A stretch of DNA of 7,930 nucleotides from an uncultured Eubacteriales bacterium (GTDB taxonomy: Bacteria; Bacillota; Clostridia; Lachnospirales; Lachnospiraceae): NCBI GenBank assembly GCA_900557175.1, contig USSL01000070.1, positions 1-7,930 of the forward strand, in the 5' to 3' direction. Under the pieces are notes generated by a model. It saw only the letters and a list, made by a program, of their open reading frames with translations, was not told the origin of the DNA and did not search any database. The translations under genes were made by a program, and so were the position numbers. Of the stretch, positions 1 to 6,372 are shown one piece after another (positions within the stretch are counted from its first letter, which is position 1; every line of letters starts with the position of its first letter).

Positions 1-321
1 TGTGACATCCGACAGTGCCGCCGGGCGTATAAACCCATGGGCTTCAAGCACTGCCTCTGCCGCCGCCTGTCTGAATGCCGACAAATCCGGTGCCTTACCG
101 TCAACTTTACATGTCAGACGGTTTGTTAAGAGCACAAGACCGATATTATTTTCCTTTGAAATATAAAGACTTGTTCCTGTAAAGCCTGTATGGCCGCACC
201 CCGACGGATAAAGAGCGCCGGTATCAAAGCCAAATCCTCTTGTACTCTCAAGGGGTCTTTGTGCCTCACTAAAAACGGATACATCCCTACCCTGCATATC
301 ATCCGCCTTTAAATAAAACAT
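1..321 (-). pseudogene. C-terminal fragment of a beta-lactamase-family (class C/PBP-like) serine hydrolase, broken at the 5' side
   Basis: Reading the minus strand gives a continuous frame containing RGFGFDTG, then SGCGHTGFTGTSLYIS, then IGLVLLTNR. This glycine-rich GHTGFTGTSL block followed by a LTNR strand is the C-terminal signature of the beta-lactamase/esterase (PF00144-type) serine hydrolases. These act on the cell surface or in the cytoplasm on peptides, esters or beta-lactams; the substrate here is unknown. The catalytic SxxK and YxN motifs, normally some 150-250 residues upstream, are absent. The frame is open upstream only to a TAA at 403-405, and the ATG at 319-321 has no Shine-Dalgarno, so it is probably just an internal Met. 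The 3' end runs off position 1 without a stop. The family call is firm; whether this is a decayed gene or an assembly artefact is not known. Confidence 0.75.
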
Positions 322-350
322 GCCAAGGCGAATTTTGGGATAAACCGGAT
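300..350. other. Breakpoint between two 5'-truncated, divergently oriented gene fragments
   Basis: To the left, the minus strand encodes the C-terminal part of a serine hydrolase. To the right, the plus strand encodes the tail of an unrelated protein. Both frames run toward this interval from their C-termini and both lose their expected N-terminal parts here. No promoter, ribosome binding site, terminator, insertion-sequence end or obvious target duplication is visible. A short CCAA-N8-TTGG inverted repeat spans 323-338. The exact join cannot be placed to the base. Confidence 0.5.
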
Positions 351-380
351 GATTATAAGGCGTACAAAGATATCCGCGGT

Positions 381-566
381 GTGAAAAAGGTCGAAAAGCA
401 ATTTAAGCCTTTGGAAGATATTGGCGATAAAAAGGATAAAGCAAACGATGCGGCAGAAATTTTACTTCATAGCGAAAAGCCGCATGAGATACTGGAGGAG
501 GCTGAAAAAGACCGCAGTGATTATGAAATATGGAAATCACAGCAGATTTTTTTGCAGCCGGATTAA
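381..566 (+). CDS. C-terminal tail of an unrecognised charged protein, probably 5'-truncated
   Basis: The product could not be recognised. The frame ends in TAA at 564-566, 9 nt before the kinase start. It encodes a hydrophilic, Lys/Glu/Asp-rich segment (KDKANDAAEILLHSEKP, then ILEEAEKDRSDYEIW) of probable helical character with no membrane segment. The only usable start is GTG at 381, which has no ribosome binding site. The same frame stays open back to 273, and the residues just before 381 (EFWDKPDDYKAYKDIRG) look equally coding. The true gene therefore most likely began upstream and lost its 5' part at a junction near 310-350. Its close spacing to the kinase suggests it was an upstream member of the same operon. 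Codon use matches the kinase. It could instead be a genuine short protein, but the missing ribosome binding site argues against that. Confidence 0.5.
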   Translation: MKKVEKQFKPLEDIGDKKDKANDAAEILLHSEKPHEILEEAEKDRSDYEIWKSQQIFLQPD

Positions 567-575
567 TAAAAAACG

Positions 576-2531
576 ATGGATATAGGACAATTATTAAATG
601 ATACATATCGGATTTTAGAGCCCTTAGGTCAGGGCGGGCTCGGAACAATTTATCTCGGCTATCATGAGCATCTTCAGAAATATGTTGTGATTAAGCGGAT
701 TAAGGACAATTGTGCCGATCGTGTCAATGTGCGGGCTGAGGCGGATATATTAAAGTCTCTGCATCACCGGTTTTTGCCGCAGGTTTATGATTTTATTATG
801 TCTGAGGACGGTATTTATACGGTGATGGATTATATATGCGGCTATGATTTAAAATATTATATGGATTCAGGAATGGTGCTTGATGAGGCAATGCTCATAC
901 GGTGGATGAAGCAGCTTTGTGATGTGCTTGATTATCTGCATACACAGCCGCAGCCGATTTATCACTGTGATATTAAACCGGCCAATATTATGATTACAGA
1001 GTCGGGCAATGTGTGTCTTATTGATTTTAATGTCTCGGTGGACGGTGAAAACAATAAGGAGCTGACAGGCTTAAGCAGCAGCTATGCTTCACCGGAACAG
1101 TATCGACGGGCAATGGCAAAAATGCGCTTTGGCACCGGTGATTCGGTACCTATGGACGGAAGAAGCGATATTTACAGTCTTGGCGCAGTTTTTTATGAAA
1201 TTGTCAGCGGCGTGCGTCCGAATGCCTGTCGGGAGAATTATGCGCCGCTTTCCATGCTGTCACATTCCTGCTCGGACGGTTTAGCCAATATTATTGATAA
1301 GATGATGGAGGAAAATCCGAACCGGCGTTTTAAAAGCGCGAAGAAGCTTTTTTTAGCGCTGAAGCATAAGGAAAAATGGGAAAGCAGCTACAGACGGCTC
1401 AGGCGTGCAGGCATGGCGGCGGATATAAGTTTTTGGGTGATTGGGCTTATACTCATATGCTGTATGATTTTCGGCTACAGAGAAACTGTGCAGAACCGCT
1501 TTTTTGAACAGTATGAGCAATTTGCAGCGGCCTCAGAGCAATTGCTTTTAGGTGATACAAATGAGGCGCGGGAGGTATTTTCGCTCGGTACAGAAATATT
1601 AAACACGCCGTCTTATGAACAGGTTATGGAAAATCACAGTGCCCAGACTGTCGATATGCTGCTTGCTTTGGCAAGAACTGCAATGACGCTCGATGATGAT
1701 GAGAGTGCCGTACAGCTGCTTGAACGTGCATTGGCGTTTGATGAAAATAACGGGCAGATATATAAGGAACTGGCCATTGCATATGTCAGACAGCAGCGTT
1801 TTGTTCAGGCACAGATGGCGCTTGACAGGGCGTCTGATTGTGGTATTTCAGATGCGGAGGCTGCATTGATTAAGGCATCTGCCGCACTGGCGCAGGGCGA
1901 TTATGAGACTGCCCGCAATCAGGCTTTGCAGGCATGTGGGAGTACGGAGCATGATGTGTGGGAACGTGCGGCGTATATTGCCGTCAGAGCCTGTGATGCA
2001 CTGGATAAAAATGAAGATTGTGTTTATTTTGCGGCTCAGACAGCAGACAAAAAACACGGTGCTGCGAAAGTGTTTTGGCAGAGCATTGCCGGAGAGGCTT
2101 CGGTGAAGGCGGCAGCGGACTATGAGAACGTTTCTTTGCGTGCAGACAGCGGTTTAAGTCAGGCGGTGCGTACCGGCATTGCCTGTCTTGAGGCGGCAGC
2201 CGGCAGCGGTTATGCGTCCTTTGATGATTTTGAACATCTTGTCTGTCTTTATGAAAAGACGGAAAGTTATAGTCAGGCACAAAAGCTTTTGGGACGTATG
2301 ATGACAGAATTTCCAGGAGAATATACAGTGCCGATGCAGCTTTCTTATATTGAATATAAACAGGAAAATAAAAAGGCAGCAGACATGAGAGATTATAGTG
2401 CCGCCGCAGGAAATTTAAAAAAAGCAAAGGAAAGATGTGCTGCGGCGGGCAAAGACTGGGAGAGTGATGAGACAATGGTACAGCTTGAAGCCATTTTTGA
2501 ATCGCTGAGGGCTCAGGGCTGGCCTGTATAA
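576..2531 (+). CDS. Transmembrane Ser/Thr protein kinase with C-terminal TPR region
   Basis: This protein phosphorylates Ser/Thr on unknown targets at the inner face of the membrane. The kinase domain covers about residues 11-265. It has the glycine loop GQGGLG at 18-23, an ATP lysine in VIK at 40, a candidate helix-C Glu at 55, a catalytic loop HCDIKPAN at 130-137 with base Asp132, a metal-binding Asp150 in DFN (usual DFG), SPEQY at 172-176 and SDIYSLG at 197-203. All essential residues remain, so it should be active, although it is a non-RD kinase (HCD) with DFN. A basic stretch (RRLRR) precedes one membrane helix at about 284-300. Residues 315-620 form TPR-like helical pairs, for example SAVQLLERALAFDENN, predicted outside the cell. 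Bacterial PASTA kinases share this kinase-TM-sensor plan, but here TPRs replace PASTA domains. The ATG at 576 lacks a clear ribosome binding site and may depend on coupling to the frame ending at 566; the P-loop leaves little room for a later start. Confidence 0.93.
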   Translation: MDIGQLLNDTYRILEPLGQGGLGTIYLGYHEHLQKYVVIKRIKDNCADRVNVRAEADILKSLHHRFLPQVYDFIMSEDGIYTVMDYICGYDLKYYMDSGMVLDEAMLIRWMKQLCDVLDYLHTQPQPIYHCDIKPANIMITESGNVCLIDFNVSVDGENNKELTGLSSSYASPEQYRRAMAKMRFGTGDSVPMDGRSDIYSLGAVFYEIVSGVRPNACRENYAPLSMLSHSCSDGLANIIDKMMEENPNRRFKSAKKLFLALKHKEKWESSYRRLRRAGMAADISFWVIGLILICCMIFGYRETVQNRFFEQYEQFAAASEQLLLGDTNEAREVFSLGTEILNTPSYEQVMENHSAQTVDMLLALARTAMTLDDDESAVQLLERALAFDENNGQIYKELAIAYVRQQRFVQAQMALDRASDCGISDAEAALIKASAALAQGDYETARNQALQACGSTEHDVWERAAYIAVRACDALDKNEDCVYFAAQTADKKHGAAKVFWQSIAGEASVKAAADYENVSLRADSGLSQAVRTGIACLEAAAGSGYASFDDFEHLVCLYEKTESYSQAQKLLGRMMTEFPGEYTVPMQLSYIEYKQENKKAADMRDYSAAAGNLKKAKERCAAAGKDWESDETMVQLEAIFESLRAQGWPV

Positions 2532-2536
2532 GGGAG
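2531..2536 (+). promoter_or_regulatory. Ribosome binding site of the 47-aa membrane protein
   Basis: AGGGAG begins at the last base of the kinase stop codon and lies 9 nt before the ATG at 2546. This supports translation of the very short reading frame that follows. Confidence 0.65.
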
Positions 2537-2545
2537 ATTAAAGCA

Positions 2546-2689
2546 ATGTTTATTGTATCGCTGATTAGCTTTATTGTGCTTGCCGCAGTTTACGCGGCAG
2601 TGCGGATTTATATTGTTGTAAAACAGAGAAATATTATAAAACAGCTGCGTATGTTGTATCATGATGAAAAAAATGAGGAGATTTTATGA
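2546..2689 (+). CDS. 47-aa single-pass membrane protein between kinase and LRR genes
   Basis: A short gene of no recognised family. It starts with ATG 14 nt after the kinase stop, with AGGGAG at good spacing. It ends in TGA at 2687-2689, which overlaps the ATG of the next gene (ATGA), a classic sign of translational coupling. The protein begins MFIVSLISFIVLAAVYAAVR, a hydrophobic helix of about 26 residues (2-26), followed by a basic then acidic tail (KQRNIIKQLR, then DEKNEEIL). Positive charges after the helix predict the N-terminus outside and a cytoplasmic C-terminal tail of about 20 residues. Filling almost the whole gap, with its own ribosome binding site and stop-start overlap, makes it a believable gene. 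It may be a small accessory subunit linking the two large membrane proteins; that role is inferred from position only. Confidence 0.75.
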   Translation: MFIVSLISFIVLAAVYAAVRIYIVVKQRNIIKQLRMLYHDEKNEEIL

Positions 2690-4035
2690 AAAAATCAAAG
2701 AACTTATGGCTGCTTTTTGTGAGCGCCGGCGTGCTTATAACGGCGATTGTTATTGTGACAGCTGTCATTGTCAGCGGCCGTATGAAAACAGATAAATATT
2801 ACAGACAGATCACATTGGCAGAGCAATATATGGCTGAAAAGAATTATGACAAAGTCATAGAGGCCTACGAGGCAGCCATTGAGTTTAAGCCGGATGAGGT
2901 TTCAGCCTACGAGGCGCTTGCGGATGTGTATATGGAAAAAGGGGACTTTAAATCGGCAGCCTATATTGCCCAGCTTGGCTTTGACAGAACACAGAGCAGG
3001 ATTTTAGTTTATTTAATTCAGGATATCCAAAATGCCCGGATTTCATATATAAAAGCTGAGAAGGAAATAACAGAGCCGGATGATCTTCAAATGTATAATG
3101 ATGCGTCCGACGAGATGACGGTTGTGCGTTATGATGTCATATCCAAAGTGGCAGATTATTGCTTCGGAGAGTATGAACGCGATTACGGTGATGCCGGCAT
3201 ACGGAAAATATCCAAAGATGAAGGCTATGGTGCAAAGTTTAAAGGACTTGCGGCGGAAGCTTATTTTAAAAACAGTGAGGAAATACCGGATGCTGTCGAT
3301 GAGATTAGGATGAAGCCGCAAAATAAGGCAAAACCGTATAAACTTGTTTTGGGTTCGCCGACGGTGCTTTTTGTAAGCTATACAGGTTATGTGGAGAAAG
3401 CGCATCTTGACGCAATGTTTGATACAAAAATTATACCGGCCTATGATAAGGAAAGTAAGAAGTATTATGCTGTTTTTAATTACGGCGGCTGCCGGTTTAA
3501 ATTAGAAGTCGACGGCAGCGGAAACATGACAGGGGAGCGGCCTTATATTGAACTTGGGCCTTTAAATCTCATTAAGGAAGATTATGAAGAAACCCAGATG
3601 CAGACAGAGACAGAAACGGAGGAAGCAAATACCTTTGAACTTGGCGGTACAAGATACAGTTATGATGTTGAGGAAATCTATATTTATGATACGCCGCTTT
3701 CTGATATAAGTCCGCTGTCACAATGTAAAAATTTAAAGACACTTTATCTTGTAGACTGCGGCATTACGGATATATCGCCGCTGGCCGGCTGTGAAAGTCT
3801 TGAGAAGCTTTGTCTTGATTATAATCCGTTTTCGGATCTGACGCCGCTTTCGGGACTTAAAAATTTGAAGTATCTTCAGTTCCATGAAGCGGGCGTGACG
3901 GATATTTCACCGGTGATGGGACTTGAACTTGAATTTTTTAATCCATGTTCGCCGGGGCTTGATGAGGCACAGGTGCAGGCGTACAAAGATGCCCATCCAG
4001 ACTGCATCTGTTATTTTGATTATATAATGCTTTAA
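2686..4035 (+). CDS. Signal-anchored TPR and leucine-rich-repeat protein
   Basis: No enzymatic motif is visible; the domain plan is that of a surface binding or scaffold protein. A basic start (MKKSKN) and hydrophobic helix at about 8-30 form a signal anchor without an evident cleavage or lipobox site, placing the rest outside the membrane. Residues 36-102 resemble two TPR units (YDKVIEAYEAAIEFKPDEVSA, shortened here to its core: AYEAAIEFKPD). Residues 103-295 form a mixed domain not recognised. A polar linker rich in Thr/Glu/Gln (about 298-313) leads to three to four SDS22/internalin-like repeats of exactly 22 residues at about 339-420, with the repeated core (T/S)D(I/L)(S/T)PL. Seven Cys lie in or beside the repeats (348, 358, 369, 376, 420, 440, 442). 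GAGGAG at 2675-2680 precedes the ATG by 5 nt, and the start overlaps the stop of the 47-aa gene. It is probably co-expressed with the kinase and may be its partner. Confidence 0.88.
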   Translation: MKKSKNLWLLFVSAGVLITAIVIVTAVIVSGRMKTDKYYRQITLAEQYMAEKNYDKVIEAYEAAIEFKPDEVSAYEALADVYMEKGDFKSAAYIAQLGFDRTQSRILVYLIQDIQNARISYIKAEKEITEPDDLQMYNDASDEMTVVRYDVISKVADYCFGEYERDYGDAGIRKISKDEGYGAKFKGLAAEAYFKNSEEIPDAVDEIRMKPQNKAKPYKLVLGSPTVLFVSYTGYVEKAHLDAMFDTKIIPAYDKESKKYYAVFNYGGCRFKLEVDGSGNMTGERPYIELGPLNLIKEDYEETQMQTETETEEANTFELGGTRYSYDVEEIYIYDTPLSDISPLSQCKNLKTLYLVDCGITDISPLAGCESLEKLCLDYNPFSDLTPLSGLKNLKYLQFHEAGVTDISPVMGLELEFFNPCSPGLDEAQVQAYKDAHPDCICYFDYIML

Positions 4036-4076
4036 GCCGCGGCATTTTATTTGTCCTGTCTTTAGGACGCGGCATT
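4036..4076. repeat. Direct repeat CGCGGCATT with an intervening hairpin
   Basis: CGCGGCATT occurs at 4038-4046 and again at 4068-4076, exactly 30 bases apart, with the second copy overlapping the -35 box of the MATE promoter. Between them GTCCT (4053-4057) pairs with AGGAC (4064-4068) over a 6-base loop, and GCCGC (4036-4040) can pair with GCGGC (4069-4073) outside it. No T-run follows directly, so it is a poor intrinsic terminator. It may be a regulator site or a leaky end to the kinase operon. Confidence 0.45.
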
Positions 4077-4104
4077 GACTTTTGGCACAGTGCGCTTTTA
4101 TAAT
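4075..4104 (+). promoter_or_regulatory. Sigma-A promoter of the MATE-MerR operon with MerR-type dyad in the spacer
   Basis: TTGACT at 4075-4080 and TATAAT at 4099-4104 are separated by 18 bp, which matches the housekeeping promoter consensus closely. Within the spacer, GCAC (4085-4088), A, GTGC (4090-4093) forms a perfect dyad whose centre (4089) is within a base of the spacer midpoint. MerR-family activators bind exactly there, between -35 and -10, on promoters with long spacers (typically 19-20 bp). The second gene of this operon encodes such a regulator. Transcription should start near 4111. Confidence 0.75.
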
Positions 4105-4147
4105 AGTGACAGCGGTCTTATATACCGCAAAACATATAAAAGCTTAC

Positions 4148-4152
4148 AGAGG
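4148..4152 (+). promoter_or_regulatory. Ribosome binding site that sets the MATE start
   Basis: AGAGG lies 4 nt before the ATG at 4157, slightly closer than ideal. It favours this ATG over the TTG at 4082, which lies upstream of the predicted transcription start and cannot be on the same transcript. Confidence 0.55.
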
Positions 4153-4156
4153 TCAT

Positions 4157-5506
4157 ATGAAAAAGATAGATTTAACAAAAGGAAATATTACAAAAACGAT
4201 GATATTGTTTGCACTGCCGATGATTTTGGGCAATCTTTTACAACAGTTGTATAATATTGCAGATACCCTGATTGTCGGCAGGTTCTTGGGCGCCGGCGCC
4301 CTTGCGGCGGTCGGTTCTGCCTACGCGCTGATGACATTTCTGACATCCGTGCTTTTAGGACTCTGCATGGGCAGCGGCGCCGTGTTTTCGATATGCTGGG
4401 GCGGGAAAAATACGGAGAAACTAAAGTCGGCCATATTTACGTCGTTTGTACTGACAGCTGTGCTGACTGTGATACTCAACGCGGCTGTCTTTCTTTTTAT
4501 AGATGAAATTTTATCACTTTTAAATGTTCCGTCCGAAATTTATCAGCTGATGCGCGATTATGTTCAGGTCATATTTTGGGGAATCGGTTTTGTATTCCTT
4601 TATAATTTTTTCGCGGCGCTTTTAAGAGCTGTCGGAAATTCGGTTGTGCCGCTTCTGTTTCTTGCAGTGTGCGCTGTGCTCAACGTCATTTTGGATTTGT
4701 ACTTTGTTTTAGGACTTGGTCTGGGCGTCAAAGGAGCGGCAGCGGCAACAGTCATTTCTCAGGCGGCATCCGGCGCCGGCATCGGTATTTATACATGGGC
4801 AGTATATCCGGATTTTCGTCCAAAGAGACGAAATTGCCGTATAGAAGCAGGTCTTTTAAAGGAGATGGCTCAGTTTTCAGTGTTGACCTCCGTTCAGCAG
4901 TCAGTGATGAATCTTGGTATTCTTATGGTGCAGGGGCTTGTCAATAGCTTCGGTACGTCGGTGATGGCAGCTTTTGCAGCGGCTGTGAAAATAGATTCCT
5001 TTGCCTATATGCCGGTACAGGATTTTGGCAATGCTTTTTCAACATTTATTGCTCAAAATCACGGGGCAGGTGAAAAAAAGCGGATTAGGGAGGGAATTAA
5101 AAAAGCCGTCATGATGGCGATGATATTCTGCATCATCGTTTCGGCTGCCGTCTGTCTGTTTGCAAAGCCTCTGATGCTTTTATTTATTGAGCCGCAGCAG
5201 ACACAGATTATTTCAATCGGCGTGCAGTATTTGAGAATCGAGGGCGCCTTTTACTGCGGCATCGGCTGCCTTTTTCTGCTGTATGGCTATTACAGGGCGG
5301 TTGGCAAACCGGGGATGTCTGTTGTGCTGACCGTGATTTCTTTAGGTACCCGTGTGGCGCTTGCCTACGGTTTGTCTGCGCTGCCGGCCATCGGGGTGAC
5401 GGGGATATGGTGGTCTGTGCCGATTGGATGGTTTTTGGCGGATTTGACCGGATTTATATATTTATACATGAAATCCGAGACCAATAAAAGAAGGAAGATG
5501 AGATAG
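4157..5506 (+). CDS. MATE-family multidrug/Na+ (or H+) antiporter
   Basis: An integral membrane exporter that uses a Na+ or H+ gradient to expel drugs or metabolites. The 449-aa length and about 12 predicted helices fit the MATE family. The N-terminus MKKIDLTKGNITKTM followed by PMILGNLLQQLYNIADTLIVG is typical of the DinF/NorM-like MATE proteins common in Clostridia, and the second half repeats the fold (FGTSVMAAFAAAVKIDSFAYMP, core FAAAVKIDSF). The protein ends in a basic cytoplasmic tail (NKRRKMR). The frame is open to a TTG at 4082, adding 25 residues, but a strong promoter sits within that extension, so the ATG at 4157 with AGAGG is chosen. It is followed after 3 nt by a MerR regulator gene, probably its ligand-responsive controller. 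The substrate cannot be read from sequence. Confidence 0.93.
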   Translation: MKKIDLTKGNITKTMILFALPMILGNLLQQLYNIADTLIVGRFLGAGALAAVGSAYALMTFLTSVLLGLCMGSGAVFSICWGGKNTEKLKSAIFTSFVLTAVLTVILNAAVFLFIDEILSLLNVPSEIYQLMRDYVQVIFWGIGFVFLYNFFAALLRAVGNSVVPLLFLAVCAVLNVILDLYFVLGLGLGVKGAAAATVISQAASGAGIGIYTWAVYPDFRPKRRNCRIEAGLLKEMAQFSVLTSVQQSVMNLGILMVQGLVNSFGTSVMAAFAAAVKIDSFAYMPVQDFGNAFSTFIAQNHGAGEKKRIREGIKKAVMMAMIFCIIVSAAVCLFAKPLMLLFIEPQQTQIISIGVQYLRIEGAFYCGIGCLFLLYGYYRAVGKPGMSVVLTVISLGTRVALAYGLSALPAIGVTGIWWSVPIGWFLADLTGFIYLYMKSETNKRRKMR

Positions 5507-5509
5507 CTT

Positions 5510-6310
5510 ATGAAAAATTTACTTCGGCTGACGACGGCACAATTTGCCCAGCTTTGCGGTGTAAACCGGCGGACGCTGCATTACTACGATGACATTGGAA
5601 TTTTTTCACCAAAATCAAAAGGTGAAAATGATTATAGATATTATGACCTTTCACAGGCTGTTGATTTTGAATATATACGTATGCTTAAGGAATTAAATAT
5701 GAGCCTGAAAGAAATCAGTGATTATATGAAACAGCCGTCTGCGGAGCGATTTATGGCGATTGTTAATTTGAAAGAGGGCGAAATTGACGCTCAGATAAAG
5801 CAGCTTGAACAGATTAAAGAAGTGCTTTCTATGCGAAGGCGGCAGCTTGAGCTTTGTGCTGCGGCATCGGACGAAATTAAGGTTGTGACACTTCCGGCAC
5901 ACCATTTGCTTGTGTTGCCTTATGATTTTGAAGAAAATGATATTTCCGAGATTTTTGCCTATGTCCGCGAACAGTGGAGTATGCCGCAAATACGGATGGG
6001 GATTGGCGGATATATTACAGCAGACAGAATTAAAAATCATGAATTTTTAGAATATGACGGCTTGTTTTCACCGGCTGTCAAGGAAATCGCTGCTGGCAGC
6101 ATACGCCCGGCAGGAAAGTATATATGCGCTTATCATAAAGGGGCATGGGAGGACATCGGTATTGTCTATGAGCGCATATTGGCTTATGCCAAAAGCCATC
6201 ATTTGAAAATTTCGGGCAGCGCCTATGAAATGGGGCTCAATGAATTTGCGATTGCATCAATGGACGAATACGTGACTCAGATTTTGGTTGGATGTGAGGT
6301 GGACAAATAA
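5510..6310 (+). CDS. MerR-family transcriptional regulator with GyrI-like effector domain
   Basis: A DNA-binding activator that senses small, often cationic or aromatic compounds and remodels promoters with long spacers. The N-terminal winged helix covers residues 6-75: LTTAQFAQLCGVNRRTLHYYDD, whose core VNRRTLHYYDDIG is the MerR signature, then RYYDLSQAVDFEYIRMLKEL. A coiled coil for dimerisation spans about 86-117. Residues 124-263 resemble a GyrI-like/BmrR-C ligand-binding domain, with PAGKYICAYHKGAWEDI at 200-216 and YEMGLNEF at 239-246, where Glu245 could be the pocket acid seen in this family. The start lies 3 nt after the MATE stop; AAGGAAG at 5491-5497 is 12 nt upstream, so coupling to the MATE gene may help. 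A ligand domain of this type beside a transporter suggests drug-induced efflux, with the dyad in the operon's own promoter as target. Confidence 0.92.
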   Translation: MKNLLRLTTAQFAQLCGVNRRTLHYYDDIGIFSPKSKGENDYRYYDLSQAVDFEYIRMLKELNMSLKEISDYMKQPSAERFMAIVNLKEGEIDAQIKQLEQIKEVLSMRRRQLELCAAASDEIKVVTLPAHHLLVLPYDFEENDISEIFAYVREQWSMPQIRMGIGGYITADRIKNHEFLEYDGLFSPAVKEIAAGSIRPAGKYICAYHKGAWEDIGIVYERILAYAKSHHLKISGSAYEMGLNEFAIASMDEYVTQILVGCEVDK

Positions 6311-6327
6311 ATAATGCATAGGTAGTG

Positions 6328-6366
6328 CCGGACGGCTTTCAATTTTGAAAACTGTCCGGTTTTTTT
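6328..6366 (+). terminator. Intrinsic terminator of the MATE-MerR operon
   Basis: CCGGAC (6328-6333) pairs with GTCCGG (6354-6359), extended inward by TTTCAA (6337-6342) with TTGAAA (6345-6350) after a small internal mismatch. Seven T's follow at 6360-6366. It begins 18 nt after the MerR stop. On the minus strand no T-run follows the hairpin, so for the convergent AraC gene it would act weakly at best. Confidence 0.88.
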
Positions 6367-6372
6367 AGTTTT

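Noticed and set aside
403..648. Minus-strand 81-codon frame just right of the hydrolase fragment
   Set aside because: It overlaps the kinase start and the upstream tail antisense, shows no family pattern, and its stop separates it from the hydrolase frame.
1984..2475. Minus-strand 163-codon frame inside the kinase gene
   Set aside because: Pro/His/Cys-rich composition with no domain; it is the antisense of the clearly coding TPR region.
3680..3930. Possible DNA tandem repeat in the LRR coding region
   Set aside because: The 66-base period reflects the 22-residue protein repeat; the DNA copies have diverged and are not a separate repeat element.
4082..4156. N-terminal 25-residue extension of the MATE protein from a TTG
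   Set aside because: It contains the promoter spacer and -10 box of the operon, has no ribosome binding site, and MATE homologues start at the MKKIDLTKGN-like sequence.
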